DNA of 48,382 nt, from the NCBI GenBank assembly GCA_030648515.1, contig JAUSHK010000005.1:1-48382 (forward strand), given 5' to 3'. How positions within the stretch are numbered: position 1 is the stretch's first letter; every line of letters begins with the position of its first letter. Under the pieces are notes generated by a model. That model had not been told where the DNA came from. It saw only the letters and a program-made list of their open reading frames with translations, and did no database searches. The stretch comes from Candidatus Jorgensenbacteria bacterium (GTDB taxonomy: Bacteria; Patescibacteriota; Minisyncoccia; UBA6257; GWB1-50-10). Of the stretch, positions 16,105 to 24,978 are shown in pieces. Made by a program: the position numbers and the translations under genes.

Positions 16105-17037
16105 ATGCGATTTTATACCATTGTGGCGCTTGTTTTGGCATTTGGGACGCTCCTTGTTATAGGGATGAAGTCATTTTTAGGGCCGGTTGCGGATTCGGCC
16201 TCGTTGCAAAACAACAGTGCATCTATTGGGATAGCCGGGGGCGCGCTTTCTCCAGCGGACCCAGATCCAGCTCCAAAACTTCCAGTGCGCAAGTGGGATG
16301 TATTTGACCCGCAGGTGAATGCGGAAGCAGTGCTTATTAAGTCGCTTGACGAAGATTTTCTATTTTTCAGCTACAACACGTACAAGCCGTGGCCGATGGC
16401 GTCGCTTACAAAACTTCTTACCGCAGTCGTCGTTATTGAAAACATCGGCGTCGGCCAGAAAATTCCCGTGAGCGAAACGGCGGTTGGAACGGAAGGGGAG
16501 GCGGGCGGTTTGCGGAGCGGAGAAGTTTACGCGGCGCGCGATCTTTTGAAAATCATGCTGATGACCTCAAGCAACGATGCCGCGGCGGCGTTTGAGGAGT
16601 ACGCGGGCGGGAAGGAAGCGCTTGCAAAGCTTTTAAATGACAAGGCGGCGCAGATTGGAATGACGGGCACGGTAGTTTACGACGGCTCTGGTCTTTCCGA
16701 TTCAAATGTTTCTTCAGCAAGCGATATTGCGAAACTCGTACGATATGTTATGGAGTATGAGCCCGAAATTTTAAGCTGGACGCGCGTTCAAACCATGATG
16801 GTTCAGCCGGCAAATGACGCGACGGGCAAGCAGATAACGAACATTGACCCCCTTGTAACCAATTCGGATTTTCTAGGAGGAAAAACAGGGACTTCGCCGC
16901 TTGCGAAAGAAAACCTCGCTTCCGTGTTTTCATTTTTCAATGGGCGCGTTGCAGTGATTATTTTAGGCAGTACGAACCGCGTCCAAGAAGTGGACTCGCT
17001 TTTCAGTTGGGTAAAACAGGCGTATGAGTCCCGTTAA
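16105..17037 (+). CDS. D-alanyl-D-alanine carboxypeptidase (peptidase S11 family)
   Basis: 310 aa with one N-terminal membrane segment and a Pro/Ala linker. All three penicillin-binding motifs are present: SLTK (Ser100-x-x-Lys103) in WPMASLTKLLTAVV, SSN in MTSSNDAAAAFEEY, and KTG in FLGGKTGTSP. It trims the terminal D-Ala from peptidoglycan side chains outside the membrane. It lacks the C-terminal domain of PBP5. It starts 1 bp after scpB, 12 nt past an AAGGAGG. Confidence 0.92.
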   Translation: MRFYTIVALVLAFGTLLVIGMKSFLGPVADSASLQNNSASIGIAGGALSPADPDPAPKLPVRKWDVFDPQVNAEAVLIKSLDEDFLFFSYNTYKPWPMASLTKLLTAVVVIENIGVGQKIPVSETAVGTEGEAGGLRSGEVYAARDLLKIMLMTSSNDAAAAFEEYAGGKEALAKLLNDKAAQIGMTGTVVYDGSGLSDSNVSSASDIAKLVRYVMEYEPEILSWTRVQTMMVQPANDATGKQITNIDPLVTNSDFLGGKTGTSPLAKENLASVFSFFNGRVAVIILGSTNRVQEVDSLFSWVKQAYESR

Positions 17038-17158
17038 AAATAGCCCGTTCCGTAGACACTTTTGACGCGATTTCTAACGAGATGAGGTACAATAAGAAGT
17101 AACTGGTAATAAATGACTCGGACTACAAACTACTCACTAAAAACTACAAACTAAATCT

Positions 17159-18205
17159 ATGGCAATTTTTGAGGCGGTTCGAATCCTTTTGTTATTTGCG
17201 CTCGCGTTTATCGTGGCGCTTATTATCACGCCATTTGTTGTGTATTTTCTTGAGAAGCTTGGTGCGCGCAAGAAAAATATCCGCGATGAAAAAAGCGCGC
17301 CTGTTTTTTATAGCTTGCACAAAAACAAATCGAGCACGCCAACGATGGGCGGCGTTATTATCTGGGCGACGGTGCTTATCATGGCGATTGTTTTTTGGAT
17401 ATTAGACGGTACAATAGACGGTTTTGGTTCGTATTTTAATTTTGTGAGCCGCGCGGAAACGTATCTGCCGCTCGCGGCGCTTCTTTTGACGGCGCTTGTG
17501 GGGCTTGTCGACGACCTGCTCGGTATTTTGCGCAGAGGACCGAACGGAGGAGGACTATCTGTTCCTAAGAAACTTATCCTCTACACGCTCGTCGCGGCCG
17601 TTGGCGCGTGGTGGTTTTACTTCAAACTTGGTTTTAGCACGCTCTATGTGCCGTTCATTGGAGACGTGAACATCGGTATCTTGTACATTCTCTTTTTTGT
17701 TTTTGTTTTGGTTGCGACGGCATTTTCAGCAAACGAAACGGACGGACTAGACGGGCTCGCCGCTGGCACGATGCTTTTCGGGTTCGCTGCATTCGGCATC
17801 GTGGCGTTTGTCACACACCGGTATGACCTTGCCGCGATGAATGCGGCGGTTGTAGGCGCCATCCTAGCTTTTCTCTGGTTTAACATTTATCCGGCTCGGT
17901 TTTTTATGGGCGACACCGGCTCAATGTCTTTAGGGATGACCCTCGGCATTATGGCGATGCTTACCAATACCGCGCTCTTTCTCCCGCTCTTCAGCTTCAT
18001 TCTTCTTATGGAATCGGTGACGGTTATCATACAAGTGTTGAGTAAGAAAATCCGCAAGAAAAAGGTTTTTCTTTCAACACCAATTCATCACCATTTTGAA
18101 GCACTCGGGTGGCCCGAGACGCGCGTAACAATGCGGTTTTGGATAATTGAGGGAATCGCAACGAGTTTGGGATTAATTCTTTTCTTTATCGCGAGGTTTA
18201 TATAA
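17159..18205 (+). CDS. mraY: Phospho-N-acetylmuramoyl-pentapeptide-transferase MraY
   Basis: 348 aa, polytopic. Recognisable motifs are KNKSSTPTMGG, the catalytic Asp pair in LVGLVDDLLGILRRGPNGGG, NETDGLDGLAAGT, FFMGDTGSMSLG and the UDP-substrate loop TPIHHHFEALGWPETRVTMR. It makes lipid I from UDP-MurNAc-pentapeptide and undecaprenyl phosphate. Upstream lies a -35-like TTGACG and TACAAT with an unfavourable 20-nt gap (17062-17093), and an ACTACAAACTA-type repeat. Confidence 0.96.
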   Translation: MAIFEAVRILLLFALAFIVALIITPFVVYFLEKLGARKKNIRDEKSAPVFYSLHKNKSSTPTMGGVIIWATVLIMAIVFWILDGTIDGFGSYFNFVSRAETYLPLAALLLTALVGLVDDLLGILRRGPNGGGLSVPKKLILYTLVAAVGAWWFYFKLGFSTLYVPFIGDVNIGILYILFFVFVLVATAFSANETDGLDGLAAGTMLFGFAAFGIVAFVTHRYDLAAMNAAVVGAILAFLWFNIYPARFFMGDTGSMSLGMTLGIMAMLTNTALFLPLFSFILLMESVTVIIQVLSKKIRKKKVFLSTPIHHHFEALGWPETRVTMRFWIIEGIATSLGLILFFIARFI

Positions 18206-18311
18206 GTAGAAATTAGTAAATGGTAAATAGTAATTAGAGCAGACCAACAGAAATCCAATCGTCGTTTATTAATTTTCAATTACCAATTTCTAATTACTAA
18301 TTACCACTTTC
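18206..18311. repeat. AT-rich imperfect inverted repeat between mraY and the next gene
   Basis: AATTAGTAA near 18213 is repeated inverted as TTACTAATT near 18294, with further pairs (GTAATTAG / CTAATTAC). The gap could fold into a long imperfect hairpin. No small ORF was seen. Confidence 0.5.
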
Positions 18312-19775
18312 ATGCTAACAGCAATCAAAAATGGAGTTGTATATGATGGCACGGGAAACACTCCGGCTAGAAAAAATATTTTACTGCGCGGCGACCGCAT
18401 TATGCGGATTGACGAGGCGCCTGTTCATGAGGCGGATATTATAATTGACGCGCTTGGTTCTATTGTAATGCCTGGCGTTATCAATGTTGGTTCACGCGCT
18501 GATAAAACATCCTCGCTATTTTCCGATCCGCGGCAGGAAGCGGCGATTTTGGAGGGAATCACGACTCAAATTATAGGGAATGACGGCATTTCTCTCGCCC
18601 CATCTTCTCCTCATATGTCAGGCGAGTTTGAACCGCATCATACTGAGCGCTCTCACATTGTTCACGACTGGCGCCGCACAAGGGATATCACTGCATTTTT
18701 AGAAAAGCGGGGGATAGGGACGAATGTCGGAACGCTTGTCGGGTTTTCTAATATACGCGCCATGGTTGCCCGAGGGAAGCAGCGCGATTTCACTGAACAA
18801 GAATTTCGCGCGTGCTTAACTATTCTCCGCGAATCTTTGGAAGATGGAGCGTTGGGACTTTCAGCTGTCTATACGGAAGGTGAAGGGCATCTTGAAGGAA
18901 TTTCACACGAGGAAGTAAAGGAACTTATGAAACTTCTTGCCGAGACGGAGCGAATATGCGTTTTACGCCTGCCGCGGCATGGCATACGCGCGGCGTTTGA
19001 GGATCTCATTGAATACACGCGTTCCGCGAATATAAATGCCGAGCTGAACTTTACCCGGCCGTTTGAGGACTCTCCCGATGCGTATAACGAGCTGTCCGAT
19101 TTTATGGGCCAGCTTTCAGGGAAGGGGTATGTCCATTTTGATTTATTTCCGTTTCCCGAGGCGACTGTTCGCGCCGAGGCGCTTCTTCCCGCGTGGGCAA
19201 AAGGGGTCAATCGCGAAGCGACGCTTGAAATGCTTTCCTCGGAGGGAATGCACGATGAACTCTTAAAATATTTTAAAACGGAAAAAGAAATCGGAATGGT
19301 TATTATTCGCGTTGCCGACCCGTCACTCCGCTTTTTGGAAGGCAAATCGGTACGCGATTTCGCGCGGAATCGCGGAAGAAGCTATGAACGGGGACTCGTC
19401 GAGCTCTTGCGGCTTACAAAATTGCGGGTTCTGTTCCGCTATCCAGAGGGCGATTTAGCGATTCAAAAATTTATCACTCACTCAAACGCAATTATGAGTT
19501 GGGATACAGCAGAGCAAGACGTGAAGGGACCGCTTGATTTTCTAAAGCGCATGGACGAGGAGAAACTTGTCACGCTTGAGCAGGCGGTTGAAAAAATGAC
19601 TTCTCTGCCGGCAAAAAAATACGGGATTTCAAAGCGCGGGGTTCTTGCGCCTGGTAATTATGCTGATATCGTTATCGCGCGGGATTTCAAAGTGACTCAT
19701 GTTTTTGTAAATGGAGAACCTGCAATCGGGGAATATGCGACACGCGCCTTGAATGGAAGTATAATTACATCGTGA
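18312..19775 (+). CDS. D-aminoacylase/amidohydrolase-like protein lacking metal ligands (probable pseudoenzyme)
   Basis: 487 aa, a normal length for N-acyl-D-amino-acid deacylases. The fold is clear: GVVYDGTGNTPARKNILLRG at the start, IVMPGVINVG at the barrel entry, EDGALGLSAVYTEGE, and the C-terminal beta-sandwich KRGVLAPGNYADIVI. But the HxH metal motif (normally GFIDVHTHDD) reads GVINVGSRAD, the metal Cys loop (GNCG) reads GNDG, and the two later His positions read LRLPRHG and LNFTRPF. Hydrolysis is therefore unlikely. The frame is intact, and it sits between mraY and ftsW where murD usually lies, so a structural or wall-related role is possible. Confidence 0.8.
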   Translation: MLTAIKNGVVYDGTGNTPARKNILLRGDRIMRIDEAPVHEADIIIDALGSIVMPGVINVGSRADKTSSLFSDPRQEAAILEGITTQIIGNDGISLAPSSPHMSGEFEPHHTERSHIVHDWRRTRDITAFLEKRGIGTNVGTLVGFSNIRAMVARGKQRDFTEQEFRACLTILRESLEDGALGLSAVYTEGEGHLEGISHEEVKELMKLLAETERICVLRLPRHGIRAAFEDLIEYTRSANINAELNFTRPFEDSPDAYNELSDFMGQLSGKGYVHFDLFPFPEATVRAEALLPAWAKGVNREATLEMLSSEGMHDELLKYFKTEKEIGMVIIRVADPSLRFLEGKSVRDFARNRGRSYERGLVELLRLTKLRVLFRYPEGDLAIQKFITHSNAIMSWDTAEQDVKGPLDFLKRMDEEKLVTLEQAVEKMTSLPAKKYGISKRGVLAPGNYADIVIARDFKVTHVFVNGEPAIGEYATRALNGSIITS

Positions 19776-19794
19776 CTTTGACAAACCTGTACTT

Positions 19795-20901
19795 ATGAAA
19801 ATTCCAACTCGGACATCCGCGCCAGACTACGTTTTTATCGCGCTCCTTTTTGTAATTGTTATATTCGGCTTAGTAATGCTTTCAAGCGCTTCGTCCGATC
19901 TCGGAAAAACGCAGTATAGTAATAGTTACTATTTCATAGAACACCAGTTGTTTCGCGGGCTTTCGATAGGCATTGTCGGTTTTTTTGTCGGTGTGTTTCT
20001 TTATTATCGGCGGCTTGAGCGGTTTTCACTTCCACTTCTTGGATTGAGTATCGTCCTTCTCCTCTTGGTTTTTACAGAGTTTGGGTCTCCAGCAAAAGGC
20101 AGTGAAAGATGGCTCGCGCTTGGACCGATTACCTTCCAGCCGGGCGAAATTTTGAAACTCACGTTTTTTGTCTATCTTGCCGCGTGGATGAGCAAGAAAT
20201 ACGCACGCCATAAGAATTTTTTGGAGGGGATGGTGCCGTTTCTCATCATTACCGGCGTTATCATGGCAATTTTATTTCTTCAGCCGTCAACAACTATCGC
20301 GGTCCTCATTTTTCTTGCGGCAGCCGCGACATATTTTATGGCAGGCGTGCCTGTGCGATATCTTATTTTTTCAGGAATTGCAGTTGCAATCGCGGTCGGG
20401 CTTCTTATTGCGGCAACACCATATCGCCTCGCCCGCGTAAAAACTTTTTTGAATCCCAAATCAGCCGACCAGCTGAACGAGGGTTATCATATAAACCAGG
20501 CGCTCATCGCGATTGGCTCGGGCGGGCTTACTGGTGTTGGGTTTGGGCAGTCAACGACGAAATTAAAATTCTTACCCGAGCCGATTGGGGACTCAATATT
20601 CGCGGTCATAGCGGAGGAACTTGGATTCGTCGGCGCGATGAGTTTTATTATTGTGTTTCTTCTTTTTCTTTGGCGCGGGTTTGAAATCGCAAAGAAAGCT
20701 CCTGATAATTTTGGAAGGCTGCTTGCCACTGGATTTATGTGCGTGCTGGGATTTCAGGCATTTGTAAACATCGCCGCGATTTCGGGAATTTTGCCGCTAA
20801 CCGGCATGCCGTTGCCGTTTGTAAGCTACGGAGGAACGGCGCTCGCGGTATTTTTAACCATGTCAGGGATTGTGGTGAATGTGTCGAGGTACAGGCGCTA
20901 A
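19795..20901 (+). CDS. ftsW: FtsW/RodA-family lipid II polymerase
   Basis: 368 aa, polytopic SEDS protein. Motifs: VIFGLVMLSSASS, KGSERWLALGPITFQPGEIL, FLNPKSADQLNEGYHINQAL, AIGSGGLTGVGFGQS, FLPEPIGDSIFAVIAEELGF and GMPLPFVSYGGTA. It polymerises glycan strands at the septum. Neighbours mraY and murG favour FtsW over RodA. The start is 19 bp after the preceding gene. Confidence 0.92.
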   Translation: MKIPTRTSAPDYVFIALLFVIVIFGLVMLSSASSDLGKTQYSNSYYFIEHQLFRGLSIGIVGFFVGVFLYYRRLERFSLPLLGLSIVLLLLVFTEFGSPAKGSERWLALGPITFQPGEILKLTFFVYLAAWMSKKYARHKNFLEGMVPFLIITGVIMAILFLQPSTTIAVLIFLAAAATYFMAGVPVRYLIFSGIAVAIAVGLLIAATPYRLARVKTFLNPKSADQLNEGYHINQALIAIGSGGLTGVGFGQSTTKLKFLPEPIGDSIFAVIAEELGFVGAMSFIIVFLLFLWRGFEIAKKAPDNFGRLLATGFMCVLGFQAFVNIAAISGILPLTGMPLPFVSYGGTALAVFLTMSGIVVNVSRYRR

Positions 20902-20925
20902 CGCGTAATTTTCAATTTTATTTCT

Positions 20926-22044
20926 ATGTTACGGATTGTACTAACAGGCGGAGGGACGGGCGGACATATTTATCCGCTTCTTGCGGTTGCTGACGAGTTA
21001 TTGCGTGTTGGTAGTGACGCCTTGGAACTTTCTATTACCTATATCGGGCCAAGGAGCCCGTACACTGAAATGTTTCGCGAACGTGGAATTGGTGTTCGAT
21101 ATGTTGCCTCAAGCAAGCTGCGGCGCTATGCATCGCTTGAAAATATTATTGACGCCGTAAAGCTTCCATGCTCGCTTATTCAGGCGCTTTGGCATCTTTA
21201 TTGGATTATGCCGGACGCGGTTTTCTCTAAAGGCGGGCCGGGCGCATTTCCAACGGTTGTAGCAGCGAGATTTTATCGGATTCCAGTCCTTATCCATGAG
21301 TCCGATTCCGTGCCCGGGCTTACGAGCCGCGCCTCGGCATATTTCGCTTCCCGCATCGCAATTTCATTTGCTCCAGCCGCGTCGTATTTTCCAAAACAAA
21401 AAATCGCGTTTACTGGCAATCCAGTGCGGCGCGAACTTACAGAAAACATTCCCGACCGGGCATCTGCGAAAGGACGAATCGGGTTTAGACGCGAGGAGCC
21501 TGTTGTTTTAATTCTTGGCGGCTCGCAGGGCGCGAAACGGATTAACACATTTGTTTTTGATAATCTTGAAGCGTTTACTGAAAAATATCAGGTTTTTCAT
21601 CAAGTTGGCGAGCGCAACATTGACGAGGCGGAGTCCGTTATGGAAACAGTGAAGGCGCGGGCAAAGTACCGCATTGCCGGCACACTCAGCACGACCGAGT
21701 TAAAGGACGCGATGGCGGCGGCTGATGTTATCATTTCACGCGCCGGTTCTGGCGCAATCTATGAAATCGCGGCATTTGGAAAACCCTCAATTTTAATTCC
21801 AATTCTTGAGTCGGCAAACAACCATCAGCAACTCAATGCGTTTGAATATGAAAAAAACGGCGCGGCGGTCGTGGTTGAGGAAAATAATCTCGCGCCAAAC
21901 ATATTTTTCCGAGAGCTTGATGGAATTTTAAGCGACTCCGCAAAAATGCAGATAATGGGCAACCAGGCTCGCGTGTTTTCTAAGCCAGACGCTGGAAGCG
22001 TGCTCGCGGGCGAGCTCCTTCGATTAGCCGGTGTAAGAGGGTGA
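20926..22044 (+). CDS. murG: MurG, lipid II synthase
   Basis: 372 aa, GT28 family. Motifs: TGGGTGGHIYPLLAVADEL, VFSKGGPGAFPTVVAA, PVLIHESDSVPGLTSR, LILGGSQGAKRIN, and ISRAGSGAIYEIAAFGKPSI followed by PILESANNHQQLNA. It transfers GlcNAc from UDP-GlcNAc to lipid I at the inner membrane face. Directly follows ftsW, as in classic division clusters. Confidence 0.96.
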   Translation: MLRIVLTGGGTGGHIYPLLAVADELLRVGSDALELSITYIGPRSPYTEMFRERGIGVRYVASSKLRRYASLENIIDAVKLPCSLIQALWHLYWIMPDAVFSKGGPGAFPTVVAARFYRIPVLIHESDSVPGLTSRASAYFASRIAISFAPAASYFPKQKIAFTGNPVRRELTENIPDRASAKGRIGFRREEPVVLILGGSQGAKRINTFVFDNLEAFTEKYQVFHQVGERNIDEAESVMETVKARAKYRIAGTLSTTELKDAMAAADVIISRAGSGAIYEIAAFGKPSILIPILESANNHQQLNAFEYEKNGAAVVVEENNLAPNIFFRELDGILSDSAKMQIMGNQARVFSKPDAGSVLAGELLRLAGVRG

Positions 22045-22063
22045 AAAATTGGTCAAAATGGGG

Positions 22064-22069
22064 TATACT
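22064..22069 (+). promoter_or_regulatory. -10 hexamer 6 nt before gltX start (leaderless type)
   Basis: TATACT ends 6 nt before the ATG at 22076, so transcription would begin at or next to the start codon. No good -35 is seen. Confidence 0.4.
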
Positions 22070-22075
22070 AACCCT

Positions 22076-23503
22076 ATGGGAGTACGAGTCAGATTTGCCC
22101 CGTCTCCGACAGGGTTTTTCAGCTTAGGAAACGCGAGAACCGCGCTTTTTAACTGGCTTTTTGCCCGCCACGAAGGCGGCGAGTTTTTGCTTCGGATAGA
22201 GGACACTGACAAGGAACGTTCAACGAAAGAATTTGAGGAGGATGTCATTGCCGGCTTGCGGTGGATCGGACTTGATTGGGATGGCAGTATCACGCGCCAG
22301 AGCGAGCGTCTAGATTTGTATGAAAAATATCTCCGCCAGCTTGTTGCTGAACGCAAGGCATACCATTGTTTTTGTACCGAGGAAGAACTTGAAGCAGAGT
22401 ATCAGGGATTTTTAAGCCAGGGACTTATTCCGAAATACAGCGGGAAGTGTAGCCATTTGAAAGAGGAGGAGGTGCAGACAAAACTCAAATCGGGCTTGCC
22501 GAGCGTAATCCGTATTGTAATGCCAAGTAAAACAGCGGTGTTCAATGATATTATTCGCGGAAAAATTGAGTTCAAGACCGAACTTTTCGGCGACATTATT
22601 ATCGCGAAAGGATTTAGAAGCCCGCTTTATAATTTTGCCGCTGTTGTTGATGATTTTGAAATGCAGGTGACGGATGTCATTCGCGGCGAAGACCATCTAT
22701 CAAATACGCCGAAGCAGATGATTATACAGGAAGCGCTCGGCTTTCCGTCGGTTCATTACGCGCACTTGCCGCTCATCTTAGGCCCCGACCGCAAGAAGCT
22801 TTCAAAACGATATGCGGCTGCGTCAATAAACGATTTTCGGCGCGAAGGATATATACCAGAGGCAATGGTTAATTTTCTCGCTCTTTTGGGATGGCACCCG
22901 GAACGCGATAGGGAGGTGCTTTCGCGCGCAGAGATCGTTTCCGAGTTTTCTTTAAAGCGTGTTCAAAAGGCGAGCGCGGTTTACAACGAGGAGAAATTAA
23001 ATTGGCTGAATGCGAATTATTTGAAAAATATGGACGCGAACAAATTCATTGAGGTACTAAAACCGTTTGTGCCGGGGGAGTGGCTTTTAGAGAAAGACCT
23101 CCTGCACCGCGCGTTGCCGCTTGTACGGGAGCGCATTACTAAACTTAGTGAATTCTCGGGGCTCGCCGATTATTTCTTCAGCGTTCCTGAATACGCAAAA
23201 GAGCTTTTAATATGGAAAGAAGGAACGCTTGAAAGAACCACTGAGAGCTTGCGGGAGATCGCAGAATCTTTGGAAAAAATTTCGGCGAGGCAATTCAATA
23301 AAGAAGCAGTACAAAGCGCGCTAGATCCCCTCACGTTGAAATTTGGAAGGGGAGAGGTTTACTGGCCACTAAGAGCTGCGCTATCAGGACGCGTGGCGTC
23401 GCCGGGGCCGCTAGAACTTACTGAGGCTTTTGGAAAAACAGAAACATTGAGCCGTATCATGCTGGCGCTAGAGAAAATAAAATCATCGGAATCAATGGTA
23501 TGA
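22076..23503 (+). CDS. gltX: Glutamyl-tRNA synthetase with altered HIGH motif
   Basis: 475 aa from the ATG at 22076, which gives the family start MGVRVRFAPSPTG; the TTG-started track frame is longer than needed. The HIGH region reads PSPTGFFSLGNARTALFNW, with Ser where the first His normally stands. Other motifs are normal: RIEDTDKERSTKEFEEDV, VIRGEDHLSNTPKQ, and KLSKR at the KMSKS position. It charges tRNA-Glu (and perhaps tRNA-Gln). The next gene overlaps by ATGA. Confidence 0.93.
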   Translation: MGVRVRFAPSPTGFFSLGNARTALFNWLFARHEGGEFLLRIEDTDKERSTKEFEEDVIAGLRWIGLDWDGSITRQSERLDLYEKYLRQLVAERKAYHCFCTEEELEAEYQGFLSQGLIPKYSGKCSHLKEEEVQTKLKSGLPSVIRIVMPSKTAVFNDIIRGKIEFKTELFGDIIIAKGFRSPLYNFAAVVDDFEMQVTDVIRGEDHLSNTPKQMIIQEALGFPSVHYAHLPLILGPDRKKLSKRYAAASINDFRREGYIPEAMVNFLALLGWHPERDREVLSRAEIVSEFSLKRVQKASAVYNEEKLNWLNANYLKNMDANKFIEVLKPFVPGEWLLEKDLLHRALPLVRERITKLSEFSGLADYFFSVPEYAKELLIWKEGTLERTTESLREIAESLEKISARQFNKEAVQSALDPLTLKFGRGEVYWPLRAALSGRVASPGPLELTEAFGKTETLSRIMLALEKIKSSESMV

Positions 23504-24840
23504 ACACACAAAAGACGATTTTTATAATCGCGGTATTTTGTTTTTCCATCGGGTTCGTAGGCGGGGCGTTTCTTCGCGCGCAGACAGCTGATGCGCAGAT
23601 TGCTTCAAACAATCCGGACGTTTCCCGCGTAATCGCGGCGGCAACAGAGGAACAGATTTTAAAACAAAAGATAGAAGAAAAAAATGCCACGCTCCAGAAT
23701 ATCCAAAATCAGCGCGAGATTCTTCAACAAAATCTTGATGAGGTTGCGAAATCCCAAGATTCTCTTAAAAAAGAGATACGCACGATTGATTCCAATGTTA
23801 ACCAACTCAATCTTTCGGTCCGTGAGAGCGCTGTTACTGTTGAAAAGCTTGGGTTAGAGGTTAATACACTTGCTCAGGGCATCACGGACGCCCAGGCAAG
23901 CATAGTACGCAAGCGGGAAGCGGTTCAGAAGCTTCTTGTTGAGCTCCAGGAACGCGAGCGGATGGGAATGCTTGGCATTCTTCTTGCGCAAACGACGCTT
24001 GGCGACCATCTTGCTGAAATTCAGCAGATTACAAGTTTAAATGATGGTCTCCGCAATGGCATTACGGATTTGCAAAATTTACAAAGTGATATAAAAAATA
24101 AAATAGAGTCAACAAAGATAAAACAGGGCGAATTGCGCGTAAAGAGCACCAGCCTTGAGAATCAAAAAATTCTAGTTCAAGAACAAAAATCAGAAAAGCA
24201 GCGCGTTCTTGAGGCGACAAAAAACCGCGAAGACTTATATCAACAGCAGCTCACGGCGCTTGAAAAGATGCAGGAAGAAATTTCCTCAGAAGTTGAGGCA
24301 ATAGAATATGAACTGCGCAAGAAAATTGATCCTGACTTAATTCCGATTGCGCGCAAGATTTTTCTCTGGCCGGTTTTGGGCGGGCACAAAACACAAGGAT
24401 ATGGGTTTACGACGTTCGCGCAGCGCGCGTATAAGGGCGGCCGGCATAATGGTCTTGATATTGGCGGCGTACCGATTGGGACCGAAGTGTTTGCGGCCGA
24501 AACCGGAAAAATTATCAGTGTTGGAGACCAGGATAAATATTGCCGGAAGGGCGCCTATGGCAAATACGTTATGGTAAAGCATAATAATGGCCTTACGACG
24601 CTTTATGGGCACCTTTCAAAGTACATCGTGGCCCCCGGGCAGATTGTTGAGCGGGGACAAGTCATTGGATATATCGGAAGCACGGGGTACGCAACCGGGC
24701 CGCACTTGCACTTAACTATTTTTGCAAACTCAACATTGCCTCCGTCGCGTCCAGGATATCCAGAGGGAACACAGCCGTCTCGAAGCTGCGGCCCTATGCC
24801 TATCGGCGGTGATTTGAATCCAGAGCCTTACTTCCTTTAA
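23500..24840 (+). CDS. EnvC-like murein hydrolase activator with LytM/M23 domain
   Basis: 446 aa. An N-terminal signal (FIIAVFCFSIGFVGGAF) leads to two long coiled-coil stretches (LKQKIEEKNATLQNIQNQRE, IKQGELRVKSTSLENQKILV), and residues ~315-440 form an M23 domain: HNGLDIGG, GKYVMVKHNNGLTTLYGHLS and TGPHLHLTIF. The zinc ligands H..D and HLH are present, so it may be an active endopeptidase rather than only an activator. It acts outside the membrane in wall splitting. It overlaps gltX by 4 bp. Confidence 0.88.
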   Translation: MNTQKTIFIIAVFCFSIGFVGGAFLRAQTADAQIASNNPDVSRVIAAATEEQILKQKIEEKNATLQNIQNQREILQQNLDEVAKSQDSLKKEIRTIDSNVNQLNLSVRESAVTVEKLGLEVNTLAQGITDAQASIVRKREAVQKLLVELQERERMGMLGILLAQTTLGDHLAEIQQITSLNDGLRNGITDLQNLQSDIKNKIESTKIKQGELRVKSTSLENQKILVQEQKSEKQRVLEATKNREDLYQQQLTALEKMQEEISSEVEAIEYELRKKIDPDLIPIARKIFLWPVLGGHKTQGYGFTTFAQRAYKGGRHNGLDIGGVPIGTEVFAAETGKIISVGDQDKYCRKGAYGKYVMVKHNNGLTTLYGHLSKYIVAPGQIVERGQVIGYIGSTGYATGPHLHLTIFANSTLPPSRPGYPEGTQPSRSCGPMPIGGDLNPEPYFL

Positions 24841-24854
24841 AAATTTCTATCGCC

Positions 24855-24933
24855 AGGGGAGCCACTCATTATTATATATGTCGCAAAAGAATGCTTGTGC
24901 GACAGGTCTAGAGTCCTTTTGATATACTCCCCT
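24855..24933. other. Nested hairpin in the gap after the M23 gene
   Basis: AGGGGAG (24855-24861) pairs with CTCCCCT (24927-24933) and encloses GTCGCA / TGCGAC (24880-24903). The following terminator would end a transcript carrying it. It could be a 3'-UTR structure or a short RNA; no ORF is seen. Confidence 0.4.
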
Positions 24934-24940
24934 TTAACAA

Positions 24941-24978
24941 ATAACCCGAGCATTACACGCTCGGGTTATTTTATTTTT
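24941..24978. terminator. Terminator between convergent genes
   Basis: An 11-bp perfect stem ATAACCCGAGC / GCTCGGGTTAT with a 7-nt loop is followed on the plus strand by TTTATTTTTTC. On the minus strand the downstream side is also T-rich, so it may serve both the M23 gene and the convergent 24971 gene. Confidence 0.85.
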
